Shown piece after piece: positions 1 through 11,830 of a DNA stretch of 64,000 nt (positions are counted from its first letter, which is position 1; each line of letters begins with the position of its first letter). A program made the translations under genes and the position numbers. Under the pieces are notes generated by a model, which was given only the letters and a program-made list of their open reading frames with translations, had not been told where the DNA came from and did not search any database. This DNA comes from Apteryx mantelli (lineage: Eukaryota; Chordata; Aves; Apterygiformes; Apterygidae): NCBI RefSeq assembly GCF_036417845.1, contig NC_089981.1:4667501-4731500 (forward strand), written 5' to 3'.

Positions 1-173
1 AGATATTGGATCCCCGTATTTCCACTGAGATACCTATCCCTTAGATTTTTTTATAGTGTAAAGCACCAGACGACTGACCAGCCTAGACCTGAGACTTACA
101 CAGCTCTAAGGTGTCTAAAGGTAAAAGCCACAATACCACCCCAAAGGCTCTGGTTTGACTGGTGACAATATGC

Positions 174-638
174 TCACATCCTTTTGACCGACAATTTCCA
201 AAGAAAGATGAGAGCTGCATATAACTTTGAATTTATTTTCAGTTCTATTCTGAACAGCCATGCTAAAAATAGAACAACATTCCTGAAAAGTCCCTCCTGA
301 ACACTTCTCTTTGCCTCCCCATGGTTGAGATGGACCGCAAAGAGCTGTGCTGTGCAGCCCACAAAAGAGATGGTCTTCTTTTCAGCAAGAAGGTCATAAA
401 TGAGTTTGGGAACTGTGACAGTAGAGTAACTGATATCTACAAAGGACAAGCAGCTCAGGAAGCAGTGCACGGGAGAGTCCAGCTGTTGACTGTTCTGTAT
501 AGTGATGATGCTAAGCAGGTTTCCAAGAATAACAGTGGCATAGAAGACTAAGAAGAATGTGAACCATCCTTTTGCTAATGTATCATCTTGTGTGAGTCCC
601 TGGAAGACAAACTCCGTCACATTGTTCTTGTTCTTCAT
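174..638 (-). pseudogene. Olfactory receptor pseudogene, truncated after TM3 (copy 1)
   Basis: Read on the minus strand from the ATG at 638, the protein has an N-terminal NVT glycosylation sequon, a TM1 with GNLL, a PVH variant of the PMYFFL motif, and a TM2/TM3 region ending near the conserved GC of TM3. After about position 345 the reading frame leaves OR sequence. Compared with the paralogue at 37,435-38,240, most of TM3 to TM7 is missing, and about 90 bp of unrelated sequence lies at the break. The remaining ORF runs to 174 without OR motifs. The family-4-like character follows from the paralogue. It cannot encode a seven-helix receptor. Confidence 0.88.
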
Positions 639-2347
639 ATACGTCACGTAGACAGGACCTGTAGCACAGAATAAAGCCACCTGTGACGGCATTAGAAACA
701 CAGTGCTATCAGTACACATCCATGTCGATCACTGGTATGTTCAATATCAATGTATTCCCTTTTATGCCTTTTGGGGAAAGTTTCCTTTCAAAGTCAATGC
801 TTCTCTCAAGGAGTGACAGTTGATATCTAACTCAGAATGTATTACTGAAGTGTGTAATAGCGAGCTCCATTTATTTGTTTGAGGGAGTTGGTGGAAATAT
901 CCTCCAGATTCATATTTCTGATCTTTGCCCCTTTTAAAAAGGAAGACTAGCTGCTAGGCTCCCTAAACATCCACTTTTGAAGTGTTGATTTGGAAATGAA
1001 AAAGTGACTGAGAAGGATAGTGCATGTTTTGATTTGAGTCTCAACACACTAGTCATGCCCTAAGGAATTCTGCTCAAGCAGTGAACGTACCTTCTTTTTC
1101 AACCCTCTGAAGGAATTCAACAGAACTAGTCCTTGCTATTGCTCTCTGACTCTGGTAGAATGTCCATGCATTTTTGTGCAACCATCAGTGTTCACATCAT
1201 GACACAAGGCAGCTGGCTAATTAACACCACTTCAACTCTCAGTGTAGATCCTTCTGGAGGAGGTAAAGTGGACACCTACCTCATGTCTGTTTAGCAGAGA
1301 TGTGCCTTTAGGCACAAACTGTCTTTAAGGTGCCCTAAGTGAAATCAGACCATGTTCAAGGCATGCCAGGAAACCTGAAGCAGGAGAGTCATTGTCCTGT
1401 ATGTGCTGTACTGGGCTACATCTTGTGTGGATTGGTTCCAGTTATTGCTCATGAGTTTCTGGGTTGAGACCTCAGTCTCCAAAAGAGCGGGCTTGTATTT
1501 CCTCAGACCACCTTTCCTACAGTACATGGGTGAATACTGGAGATAATCTGCATTAACGATGTGTCAGTAAGTTTTTTGTACACCTCAGCCAAGTTCTGGA
1601 CTAGGCATGGAAACCCCCGTAAACACACCTGTGATGCCCCTGGGGTAATAAATACACCGCTGCTGAATCTCCTTTATTCACCAACACCCTTGTATTCACC
1701 TTTGCTGCACTCTAGTGCAGTACGCAAGAATCACTAGTGTTCCGTTTCTACACTGAAAAGACAGAGGGCAAGAGCTGCATAACAGTGTCCACAATACTGG
1801 CAAGTCCTTTGGGATCTTAATCCCAAAGTTAAGATTGAGTACATAGGAAGTGCTGCAGCTACCTATTGACTCCTTGACTCTGTAACACCAGAAACTTCCT
1901 TTTGACAGATATTTCTGGAAACGGCATATAACTGAAAAATATGCAAAGAAGACACCAATTAAAACAAAGGGTAAAAAAAAAAAAAAAGAGTTCTTTCTAC
2001 TTCATAAAATGCACCTCACAAAAGCCACTCAACAATAACGCCTCTTTTCAAAGACAGGATTTCATAGTCATGCTTGAACAAAACAAAGAAGCAAGATCAG
2101 AAAACTTACACAGTTTATATTTGCTAGTCTCCAACAGTTTGCCTGCTATTCTCCTCTGATGACCTCTCGGACCACTTCAGGCAGTTTCATCAAAACCTCT
2201 CAGCTCCAAGCTGCTTCTTATGTGTCACGAGAGCAGTCCACATCTCTGCCAGGGCTGAAAACTACAGGGGATGAAACGGACAGCCTGAATGTCTAGCTCC
2301 ATTTCTCATTCTGCAAAAACAACTTCCAAGAGCATCTGCAAGAACAA

Positions 2348-2364
2348 CTCTCTCTCTCTCTCTC
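2348..2364. repeat. (CT)n microsatellite
   Basis: About 8.5 CT units. The same site has about 5.5 GA units at 35,520 (copy 2) and about 21.5 at 63,054 (copy 3). Confidence 0.95.
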
Positions 2365-3100
2365 CAGATGGGGAAGTTGTGGCAGAAATATTTCAAGTAA
2401 ATTGCACAGCAGAAGCACAAGCTTACCAGAAGCAATGAGATCGCAGAGGCATGTGAAGTTTTCTTTGTCAGAAAGAATCAGTGGACGGGGAGCTAAAATA
2501 TGTAGTTTGGACACCTATTAGAGTAATCTCTACAGGGTGACTCTGGAGCGTGATCACCTAGACCATGTCACATTGTGTGGGGGTTTGCTTGCTTTCCTCC
2601 TTGCTTTCCAATGCTGTCTAGATAAATGGACTTCATTTAGTATTAGCTATGTGCTTCTTTTGGAAACATTTCTATTTAAAATCAATGTCATGGCTGACCA
2701 TTTGCAAGATTTTGTGTTCACATTACCCTTGCAATCAAACATTTTTTGAGTAAAGATGTCTCTTACACATCTCAGATACTTTTTCCCTTCTAAGCCAATA
2801 TTTCACATATGCTTTCTTCTTTCTTATTAACTTGCTCTTACCATTGCACGTTTGCAGCATAAGTAGATATCATAACTGTGCTATAGGACTGTTGGCACTT
2901 AGACATCTGGTCTGTACACGTTTGAAACAAGAAGTAAACGAGGAAATTATTTCAAGACTTTAAAAATGTTTGTAGTCAGGCCTCACTACTTGCCAGGTAT
3001 TTTTACTCAGGCAATGCAAAATATAGAAGCAGCTGGTTAGTCCTCATATTAAGTCATTATAAGAATCTGGGCCAATGTGTAGAGGAATCAAATGTTGTTT

Positions 3101-3121
3101 TTGTTGTTGTTGTTGTTGTTG
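3101..3121. repeat. (TTG)7 microsatellite
   Basis: Seven perfect TTG units. The copy 3 counterpart at 62,291 has more than ten CAA units. Copy 2 has lost this site in a ~1 kb deletion. Confidence 0.95.
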
Positions 3122-4248
3122 ACGCTTTCCGTAAACTATGGTCCCACTGTTGCCTGCTAGCACCCGGCAGCCAGAAGAGAAATCTGAAAAATCATGGCGT
3201 TCTTCCCCAAAACATTTAGAAAAAAAACAAACAGTTTTTAAATAATAAGCCTTAGCTTGAACTGGCCATGTGCCCTAACCCCTCAGCAGTTTCAGTATGA
3301 AGGGGGTCACTGGGCCCCATCTGTCTTTCTACCTGCCCCACCCCGGGTGAGACAGAGCAACCTCTGAAGGCGCCTGTCCCTCTCTGTTGACAAGGGTGCT
3401 GAGCTAGACAACTGTCCTTCATTGCATGAAGAATTTAGACTGCTACAAATAGGTGGGGCTGGTCCCACCTTTAGCTGTGTCCACAGAGTGTGAATGCTGG
3501 ATGAGGGACATGCTGGCCCAGGCCTGAGGGACACTATCCCTCTAAGCCTTGAGAATCAGGATTTATCCCAGTTCCGTCCTGCTGGCTGCCATCCACATAA
3601 CCCACCATGGTGAGGAGAAGACACTGAGACGTCCGCAGTGTACTGGTGCATGCCTGTGAAACGGGAACCCACTCTGCCACCCCCTGCATAGAGCAGAGGA
3701 CATTCGGAGAACCAGAGCATTTGCGACATTGTCCCAGGGTTTGGTCTGTAGATGTGCCGCTCTCCTGTGCAGGGAACACCTTCCTATCTTGAATCACACT
3801 TAAGCCATGTTAAGATGCAACACAAGTGCAAGCAAGTGTTTCCAGGGAATGTGAAGTGAAGGAAGAAAAAAGAAAGTGCTTTAGTTACTTTCAGAGTGCA
3901 TTACACAGATGTCTTTCTCCCTCACGCAGCGGATCTGCTCTTTTCCTCCTGGCAAGGTAGGAGTCAGGGTCCCGTGGCTCCTCGTGGCTCCTTTGGCATT
4001 GTGGAGAACCTTAGCTGCTACAACTAACCTCCCTGTGGCAGCTGTGACTGGCTCTGAGATGATTTAATCTTCCATCTTCACATTTCTTCTCTTCCCTCCT
4101 GCAGGAGTAGCTGCTCCAGCTATTCCCTTGGAATACATGTTTCTTCCTTTGCCTGGGCCTGTAGATGTGCCCTGTTGGGCTAGGAGTTATCCTGCGTACA
4201 GGAATTATTCCCAAACAACTCTTTTTTTTCACTGACACATAAAATTGT

Positions 4249-4286
4249 GCCCCCCAATGCTTTCTTTGCCCCCCAATGCTTTCTTT
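4249..4286. repeat. 19-bp tandem pair
   Basis: The unit GCCCCCCAATGCTTTCTTT occurs twice in a row. Copy 3 keeps a doubled version near 61,155-61,190, but copy 2 has a single unit near 34,575-34,602. The doubling therefore predates the split of copies 1 and 3, or was lost in copy 2. Confidence 0.85.
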
Positions 4287-5076
4287 GGTGGCGACAATTT
4301 CTTACAGTGAGCAATTTATCTTTCACTTGGATCTTTGATTCTCTATTAGTAATAAACAGTAAAATGCAAAATCTGAGGCAGAGATGAAGGGCAGAGGGGA
4401 TGGCTAGGAAGGAGGGCATTAGTGAAAGGTGAACTACTGCAGAAAGGCAGAAAGCTGTACTGGAATGGGAAGGGGAGAAGCTTCTCCTCATATCATCTGC
4501 ATCAGCAAATGACCCAGCCTGCATCTAATATCAGCAGTTTAATTGCTAACCCATGGATTCAGCATATGACAATGCAGTACTCCAAAGAAGGCATTTACTC
4601 CAAAGTAAAGGGGAAGGAAGCCTTTGGCACAATTGCTTCCAGCAGCAGGTGACCAACAGCCTTGCAGACACCTTGGGCCATCGTTTCCTAGCTGAGTAGA
4701 TTACAGAGTAGATGGAGTTTGTCTGACGGAAAGTTTACACCCGGGAGAGCTCGGACTAATGGGATGCTCTGCCTGGAACACATTTTAATATTTTTGATAG
4801 CATTCATTTCTTTATTTGCTGGTGTCTCAGCAGTGCTTGGAAGCCCCAGTCCTGGGCCTGTGCTATTCAAAAAGAGAACATAAAGGGAATCCCTGCTAGT
4901 CACAGAGTTTACAATGCCATTCCAATCAAAACATGAACTTTCAGCGTCTTCCCAATTACTGCAACAGCTAAAACCAAGCTTTTCTTCAAAAGGGAGCTTT
5001 CAGTAAATTTTCCAAAATGGAATTATAGTGAGAGAGACTTGATTTTCTCAGCTCCTGAGAAAATGTTACCACAGTT

Positions 5077-6012
5077 CTACACCTCACCCTTTTCACTCCA
5101 GACTTTTCTATTCCACAGTTTTCTCATGGCACTTTTCATCTCCTCATTTCTCAGTGTGTAGATGAGTGGGTTCAGCATGGGCGTGATGACAGTGTAAAAC
5201 ACAGCTAACCTCTTCTCCTCCGAGAGACTGCTGGATGGGCGTATGTAGGTGAATATGCATGGCCCAAAGAAGAGAATCACCACAGTAATGTGGGACCCAC
5301 AGGTGGAGAGGGCTTTGTACCGCGCTTCGGACGTTTGCCTTTTCAAGGATAACAAAATGACAATGTAGGACGTGACCAGGATTGTGAAAGAGACCAAACA
5401 AATCATTCCAGTATTGGCAACGACAATGATGCCCACAACATAGGTGTCTGTACAGGCCAGTTGTAGTAGGGGATGGACCTCACAACAGTAGTGGTCAATT
5501 TTGTTGGGACCACAAAAAGGGAGGCTAACGGTTATGAGGGTCTGCACCAGGGAGTGCACAAAGCCCCCCAACCATGAACCCATCACCATCCAGCCACACA
5601 CACGCCTGGTCATGAGGGTGGTGTAGTGCAGGGGTCTGCATATGGCAAAGTAGCGATCATAGGCCATCGCTGTGAGGATGAAGACCTCAGCGCCGCCGGA
5701 GATATGTAACCCAAACAGCTGTGCCATGCAACCCCCAAAGGAAATGGTTTTCTTCTCAACAAGGAAGTCAGCAATCATTTTGGGAGCTGTGGCAGAAGAG
5801 TAGCAAATATCTGCAATGGACAGGTGGCAGAGAAAGAAATACATGGGGGAGTTCAGACGTTGACTGCTAACTACAGTGACAACGATGAGCAGATTTCCTG
5901 CCACAGTAACAATATAGAAGAACAAAAACACCACAAAACATATTTTCTGCACCCCTTGGTTCTTTGAAAGGCCCAGAAGAATGAATTCCTTCACACTGCT
6001 TGCATTCTCCAT
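5077..6012 (-). CDS. Olfactory receptor, OR4-like (copy 1)
   Basis: This is an intact single-exon odorant receptor of 311 residues, a seven-helix plasma-membrane GPCR that would couple odorants to Golf in olfactory neurons. The ATG at 6,012 is chosen because it opens MENAS, with an N-A-S glycosylation sequon; the frame upstream has no earlier ATG. Motifs in order are GNLL (TM1), [10 protein letters not shown] (TM2), [10 protein letters not shown] (end of TM3), KALSTCGSH (TM6 entry) and [12 protein letters not shown] (TM7). Phrases such as CGPNKIDHY and [14 protein letters not shown] resemble family 4 receptors. A splice acceptor (pyrimidine-rich tract, CCCAG; AG at 6,056-6,057) lies 44 bases upstream, so a non-coding leader exon is likely. 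It differs from copies 2 and 3 mostly in ECL2 to TM7, for example HYCCEV where they have HYLCDV. Confidence 0.93.
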   Translation of the reverse strand: MENASSVKEFILLGLSKNQGVQKICFVVFLFFYIVTVAGNLLIVVTVVSSQRLNSPMYFFLCHLSIADICYSSATAPKMIADFLVEKKTISFGGCMAQLFGLHISGGAEVFILTAMAYDRYFAICRPLHYTTLMTRRVCGWMVMGSWLGGFVHSLVQTLITVSLPFCGPNKIDHYCCEVHPLLQLACTDTYVVGIIVVANTGMICLVSFTILVTSYIVILLSLKRQTSEARYKALSTCGSHITVVILFFGPCIFTYIRPSSSLSEEKRLAVFYTVITPMLNPLIYTLRNEEMKSAMRKLWNRKVWSEKGEV

Positions 6013-6057
6013 GTTGATCAGTTGGGTGGCAATATGCAATATACAGCTTATACCCCT

Positions 6058-9000
6058 GGGAAAATAAAGACAGACACATGATTCATCAGCATTTTTTCAT
6101 TATTAATAGTGAGTTCTATATCAGAAGTGGATACAAACCAAGAAAGATATAGCATTAGTATTAAGCTTATGAAGTGTTTAGTTTCTGTCATGTATTTTTT
6201 CACAGCTATTTAATTCTCCACAGTACAAAGCTTCTGCCATGGCTTTGGTGGCACAGAGAGAGGTGCACTCTGTGATATGTTCCTTAATCCTGGTGTTCCA
6301 GGATTTTGAAGGACTGGCTCCATGGCTGATAGCCTTCCATGCACTAAGGACAAGGCCAGAGTGTTCACCTTGGGCACTACAAGGCAGATAATGCAGCATG
6401 TTTGCCCTCAGGGTAGACAAAGTCCCTGACAGCAATCTTTGTAAAATGGGTGTCTTTAAGAATACCTGGAAATATTGCTCAGAATGATGATTTGCTTTAT
6501 AAGCACACATGATCTTTGAATTCTTGTTTAGAAGGGAAATGTACCCACATGCAGGGAAAAGCACTCTCTTGTGTACATACATTTTGAAACGTAAATATGA
6601 AATGTCACAATCTGAAAAATGAGTTCTGGGAAGGTTATCTATCATGGAGGGGAAAAAAATTGCACATATGACTTAATGGAGTATTTCACATTGTTCTAAA
6701 TCTCAGCATTGTTTCTATCAGAGGAAGGAAGAATGAAAGACTCTTGTGAGATCTTCTGTCCCAGCACTGTACTGATTTTACCTAGTATGATTTTTGATAC
6801 ACTCTGCGTGATCCTTTCAAGGGTTAACTTAGCTTAATGAAGCTAATCTAACTAAACTCCTTCAACAGCCAGTATTAGTCTCTCTATAGGCTGATTCAGA
6901 ATGACTGAATTAGGGTCCTTTGCAGAACCCTTTTTTCCTCCATTCACTATGAGGAGCTTAAGCAAATTAGCACCACCAGGTTAGAATGACCTTTAGAGAA
7001 TAATCCCTTTTGGTGCCAGAAAGTAGCGCAGAGCTTTTTGCAATGCCATCCACCTTTTTCAGGTTATGGCTGAGCTCCTTGTCCCTAGGCATTTCTACAT
7101 CCATACAGTTTCTCATGCGAGACAAGGTCACATTCCAGCATAAACATGGGACTTCTTTGGTGCACCCTGTATTCCAGCTACAACCCATCGAGCATTACAT
7201 GTCACTAATAAATGAGTAGCCTACATCTTTAGAAAAAGTGTAACGTCTCTAGCTTGCCTTTATGCACCCAGACCACCAGAGTTCCTTTGGTCAAAGAAGT
7301 GTGGGAACCACCAGATTAAACTCTTCACAGAGAGTTTAAGGTCAGCCAAAAGCAGGCACTCTTTTAATAAAAATATCCTCTGTATGGGCTTCCTTCTAGC
7401 ATCAAAGCATTCCCCATCAGCTGGTGTTAAAATGCACCATTTTAAGTCCTGCAGAATTACATCACAACATTTGTACTGGTGATCTGTGAGCAAATCTGTG
7501 GAATGATTCAGTTAAGCCAAGTTATCTACCAACTACTTCCATCTGCAACATAATCAGAAATTCTCATGCAGGCACAAAGGGATCAAGCATCCACAGGAAA
7601 CACTGAAACTGAGAAAACCCAAGATTACTTTCAAACCCACAAAGTGAAGCCGAGAGAGGAAGTCGGGAAAGGTAGGGACTTTTCCTATGCTTACAGTTGT
7701 ACTTACACTAGATGAAAGTTTTTCAAGCAGAAGGGTAAAATTTACATGGATGGTTCCCCTTCAGATATTTCTACAAGGAAAAGGATCAGTAAGAACAACG
7801 GGAGGTCAGTTGCTCCCTCGTCTTACCAGGTCGTGATCCTTTCTACCCCTCTTCCTTCTAATGAGCAACGACGTAGACTTCTCAACAGAATAAATGACAG
7901 GGATGAAATGAGCACACCTTTATGGCTGTGCAGTACCCAGTCGAAAAGAAATAGCTGGGCTCCATCCAAGCCAGAGCATGACTGGAAGCATACCACAGCA
8001 ATCGCAGGGCCATATTTAGGCAGTCAGAAAGGAGTGACCAAGAGAGAAATGGTCAGGGGAAACTATATGCCGGAATGCCAGCAGATGGCAAATTCCTGAG
8101 CTAAAAACAAGGTGTGCATCTACAAAAGGACCGATTCACAATTCAGACAGCTCGGCTATGTGTCTTTCTTGACAAGGTCCTTTCCATCACCACCAAACTG
8201 CATCTAACAAACTATCTCATCTGTCTGATCTCATCTCATCGACTTAAGTCATGTAGGCACCTGTACCTAAGCTAGGCATATTACACCTGACCAGCCTACT
8301 TGTAGATGTGATGAATCATGTGCTGCCGGTACCCGTTTCTTACTGTTGACTCCAAGAGGATTACTAGAATGACTAATTCAGTAGAGGATTCCCACCACTT
8401 ATGGCTTATCTCTTCAAGTGCCTTTGCAGGGGTAGACCTGAGCTATATGACATAATGCAATCAGCTGCAAAATAAAATGAATCTCATGTGTACTCTTAAC
8501 ATCTCAAAAAGGGTGAGAAATTGCACCATCTCCTTACTGCATGCATTCTTCCCTAAAATCTCAGGTGGTTATGGGAAACAAAAGAATAATTTCGAAGCAA
8601 TCGAATCTGCGGCTGTAGAACTAGCTCTGTATATGATTCTAGCCAAAGATAACTAGAGACAGTTGATAACTTCAGTGGAAGTTCCTTTCTGTATTTTCAC
8701 ATTTGTGCAAGAAGAAAGGAAAGGGAAGAGGAAAGCAAAGCAAAGCAAACAAAGCGCAGCAAAGCGAGAAGCCAGAGAAGCTGCAAAACTTACCTCGCCT
8801 GTGTTTAGAGATCTAATTTTTTGTGTAAGGGCTGTACAGCTTTATCTCCTCAACTTCTGTCTCTCCTGGTATGAATGTGTTAGAACACAGCACCTTTAAA
8901 GAACATAGAATGGCTTCTGGAAAGCTTCCAAAACTTGCTTAGGAGGTGGCTGTTAGTGTATAATCCAATCCCATCTAATTTATTACTTGCTTTCATGTGT

Positions 9001-10984
9001 CACAAGTGTATCTTGATGTTTCCTGCCTGTGTGAGAAGTGGTTTAATAGGCTGTGTGGATGATGTGACCTGGGTGTGCTGAATGATGCTTTCATACCCCA
9101 GCAGCTGCACAAAGGGCTGAGAAGAAAACCATTTAAGCACCAACCTTAAACCCTCTCGCAGGAAATCTTCCACCTGAAGGGCTCTTGGGGCTGCAGGAAG
9201 GAGGGGTGGAGGCTTAGTGAAGGGAAGGCGTGAAAGAAAGGGGCAAAGGAGGAGAATGAGTTCTGTCTTGACTGAAAAGTTTAAGTAAATATATTTTAAA
9301 GAAACAGTTGTCAGTCAATGCTTTTCTAATGATATCACAAAGGCATTTCAGGGTTTCTCCATAAGAAATAACAGTCAAAGGAGTAGCTGAGTATTCAGCT
9401 GGACAAGCATATGCATGGACCTATCCAGCTAACGCTTCTCGGAGTTCTTCCTTACTCCAAGCTGATAGTTGTATGGATTTCCCATGTGTAAAGGGCCATT
9501 AGGTCCACTGCTCTGGCTTCCTAGCATTGTGAATGCTAAAACAGTCCATTTGTAATCTAGATATTTTCTCTCCTTTTTTCACTTCTGTGTATTCCAAAAC
9601 ACATGTAAAAGAGAAATCTTCATTAAAGGAAAAAAAGAAAGAAACCTCAAGCTGTAAGAAGAGTCACCATCCTCCAGGGATGGTAAAGAATTCCTATCGC
9701 AGGAGTCTTCTAAGGACAGGTTGGGTTCATTTCTCTCAGGAGTGGTTACGATTAAGTTTTTATAGGGACAAAAGATGTCCTGGGTGACCTCTTGATGACC
9801 CTCCAAGTCCTATCTCACCAGAAATTTCATCACTGGAAATCCAGTGAATAAAGCCTCTTTGCAAGAATTTGCATGTTTTAACAGAGGTCAGTGAATTACA
9901 AAGTCAGTCAAAAAAAGTCCTTCATTTACGAATTGGGAAACTGGGGGAGGAAGTCACCTATTTAATGCCAATGGAAGTCAGCAAATTTAACCCTGACTTA
10001 GTCACTCTAGGCTCTTCTGCGCAAAAAAATGAATGTCTCTGGAGGCAGATGCATCTGATCTACCTCAGAACTGACTTTAGGATGCGATTAGGTCTGAAAT
10101 AGACGTCTAGCTTTTAAACAAAACAACCTAGGGCGGACAACTCTCAACTGTCATGATGGGCCCCATCTTTCTTAACCTGAGCAGCTGCAGTCAAAGGTGA
10201 ACCTATGAAATGAAACAAACGAAGCAAATAGACATGCTGATTTATAGCAGCATATCATCTCAACCAAGGCCCAAGTCAAATTCATCGTTTCTCTCAACTC
10301 TACTGTGTATTTGTAGCTTATGCCTCATGGATGTCAGGAAAGACATTGTCTCAGCTACTGTCCTTTCCTTTGTTTTGCTGAAATTTCTGGAAATGTGGAA
10401 TGGCCTGATAGCAACATAGTTAATGTCTCCATCTCCTCTGCACAGAATGCCAGCGATCTCCACAGTGAAAACAGAAATCCTACAGTTAATGAGAATAAAT
10501 ACTGGTAAAGAAATGCCTTGGTGAAAATAGTCCCCTAACTTAAATGTCCTTTTACTGTCGCCTGGAGTCTTGGGCAGCTTAATGAGGGTTAACAGTAGTC
10601 ACTACAGGAAACAAGAGTATTGGGTAAGAAGGTAAACAAAGTCTTACAGTCTTTGGGAAAGGAAGAGGAACAACAGATGACAGAAGCGAGAGATCAGGCC
10701 AATAGCATCTGGCCTGCTCACCTAGTATGAGTCAGCCTGCCACTTTCTGTACCCAGTGGCACACATGGCAGCAACTTGGCTAGCATCACATTCATGTCCT
10801 TTTGTTTCCCTAGCCAAATGGAATACCAGAGATGACTTAATGCACAAGTCCAAATGAAGAATTGCTGTTACCTGCTGTTGCAAAATAATTCCCCGTTGGG
10901 GTGCGCTTAGTGCCAGCAAAGGAGAAAGGTCTTTTCTCCATTTTCATTCCACTTACCTTGGCACCTGGCTCTGGACACCACTAT
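6058..10984. other. Non-coding duplicated DNA upstream of the copy 1 OR
   Basis: This is the inverted counterpart of 25,900-32,800 and 54,500-59,380. It would hold the OR leader exon(s) and promoter, which I cannot place. Short ORFs near 7,260-7,493, 7,746-8,099 and 9,579-9,806 have homologous frames in the other copies but show frame breaks, length changes and no recognised domain. A purine-rich run (GAAAG/GCAAA repeats) lies at 8,710-8,770. The pre-insertion site matching ERV1 lies at about 6,591-6,604. Confidence 0.6.
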
Positions 10985-11036
10985 GGCAGCAGGTCATGCT
11001 CAGGGGAGCTGTGATTTGGACAAGGAGGGACTGTGC

Positions 11037-11611
11037 ATGGTGAGATGAATGAGGTTTTGCAGCTGGATAGTGAATACTGGCAAGGGGTTTGTTGATAGAG
11101 CCATGGTGAATGTGTGTTGTGAATTTGATGATGAGCAGGATGGGGACAAGGCACGGTGTGGAGGGAAGTTGTGAAACTTGAAATGGATGCTACATGGCCA
11201 GGGGCTGTCTTTGTGGAGTTTGTGAAATCAGAAGTGCCTGAGGTGTGGTGAGGGACTGTGCTGAAAGATCGTATGAAGTGGCAGGTAATACTGTGGATGC
11301 TAAGCTGTGTTGAAAGACCTTGTGACATCAGAAGCGGGCATCGTGTTTTGAAGGGTAACACTAGGAGAGGTTGCAAAATTGTGGCTGCTGAGGTGTCATA
11401 AGGCTGGCTAGAAAGTTCAAGGAGACCCTACAGTAGAACAGGTTGTGCGAAGTAGTAGGGGACAATGTATGGTGACAACTTGTGTTGGGAGAGGTTTTGA
11501 GGTCAGAAGAGGACACGCGGTAGTGGTGAGTGTGCTAAGGGAGGTTCTGCAGTGACAGTGGACCCTTGGGGAAGGAGAAGTTGTGTTGAGGGAGGTTGTG
11601 AAATCAGCAGC
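11037..11611. repeat. Degenerate ~50-bp tandem repeat (copy 1)
   Basis: On the minus strand a core like TTCACAACCTCTCCCAACACA recurs about every 50 bp for roughly eleven units, many of them diverged. The period is not a multiple of three, so the ORFs found across it (131 and 88 codons) are by-products rather than a protein. Matching arrays lie at 25,216-25,790 and 53,827-54,401. Confidence 0.75.
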
Positions 11612-11830
11612 AGCCATTATGGAAGAGGACTGACAATTTCTCGATCTGTGTGACCCTGAGCAGCAGTAGAGCATCTTCTGCAAGGTCTGTGAAACTAGAG
11701 CTGCTCATGGATGCAGCTGGGAAGCAAAGCATCAGTGCAAGAGTCAAGCTATAACTTTGGACAGACAGTTCTTGTGTTCTTTATATCGCGAGACTGTCTG
11801 AAGAAGGGAGAAGTAGCGAGAAAGCATTTC

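Larger units (their letters stand above)
720..5076. other. Non-coding duplicated DNA between OR pseudogene and OR gene
   Basis: I see no convincing gene here. The short ORFs are not conserved as proteins between copies. It is the inverted counterpart of about 33,782-37,353 and 60,362-64,000. It holds a poly(A) run near 1,975-1,987, a CT repeat, a TTG repeat and a 19-bp tandem pair, listed separately. Confidence 0.7.
1..11830 (-). repeat. Inverted segmental duplication, copy 1 of the OR block
   Basis: The stretch is the reverse complement of about 25,000-39,134 (copy 2) and of about 53,600-64,000 (copy 3). The first bases of the window match the complement of 39,059-39,133. The inner end lies near 11,830, where homology stops shortly after the sequence matching 25,010. 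Against copy 3 the coordinate sum is 65,438 both at the OR gene and at the tandem repeat, so net length change over that interval is nil. The outer end is beyond the window. Copies 1 and 2 form an inverted repeat around a ~13 kb spacer. Confidence 0.93.

Noticed and set aside
8700..8780. Purine-rich GCAAA/GAAAG run that resembles a short repeat array
   Set aside because: There are no regular spacers or conserved repeats. It is simple sequence, not a CRISPR-like array, which would not be expected in this genome anyway.
10981..11683. Ser/Thr/Pro-rich ORFs of 131 and 88 codons, repeated in all three copies
   Set aside because: They cover a ~50-bp tandem repeat whose period is not a multiple of three. 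Conservation is explained by recent duplication.
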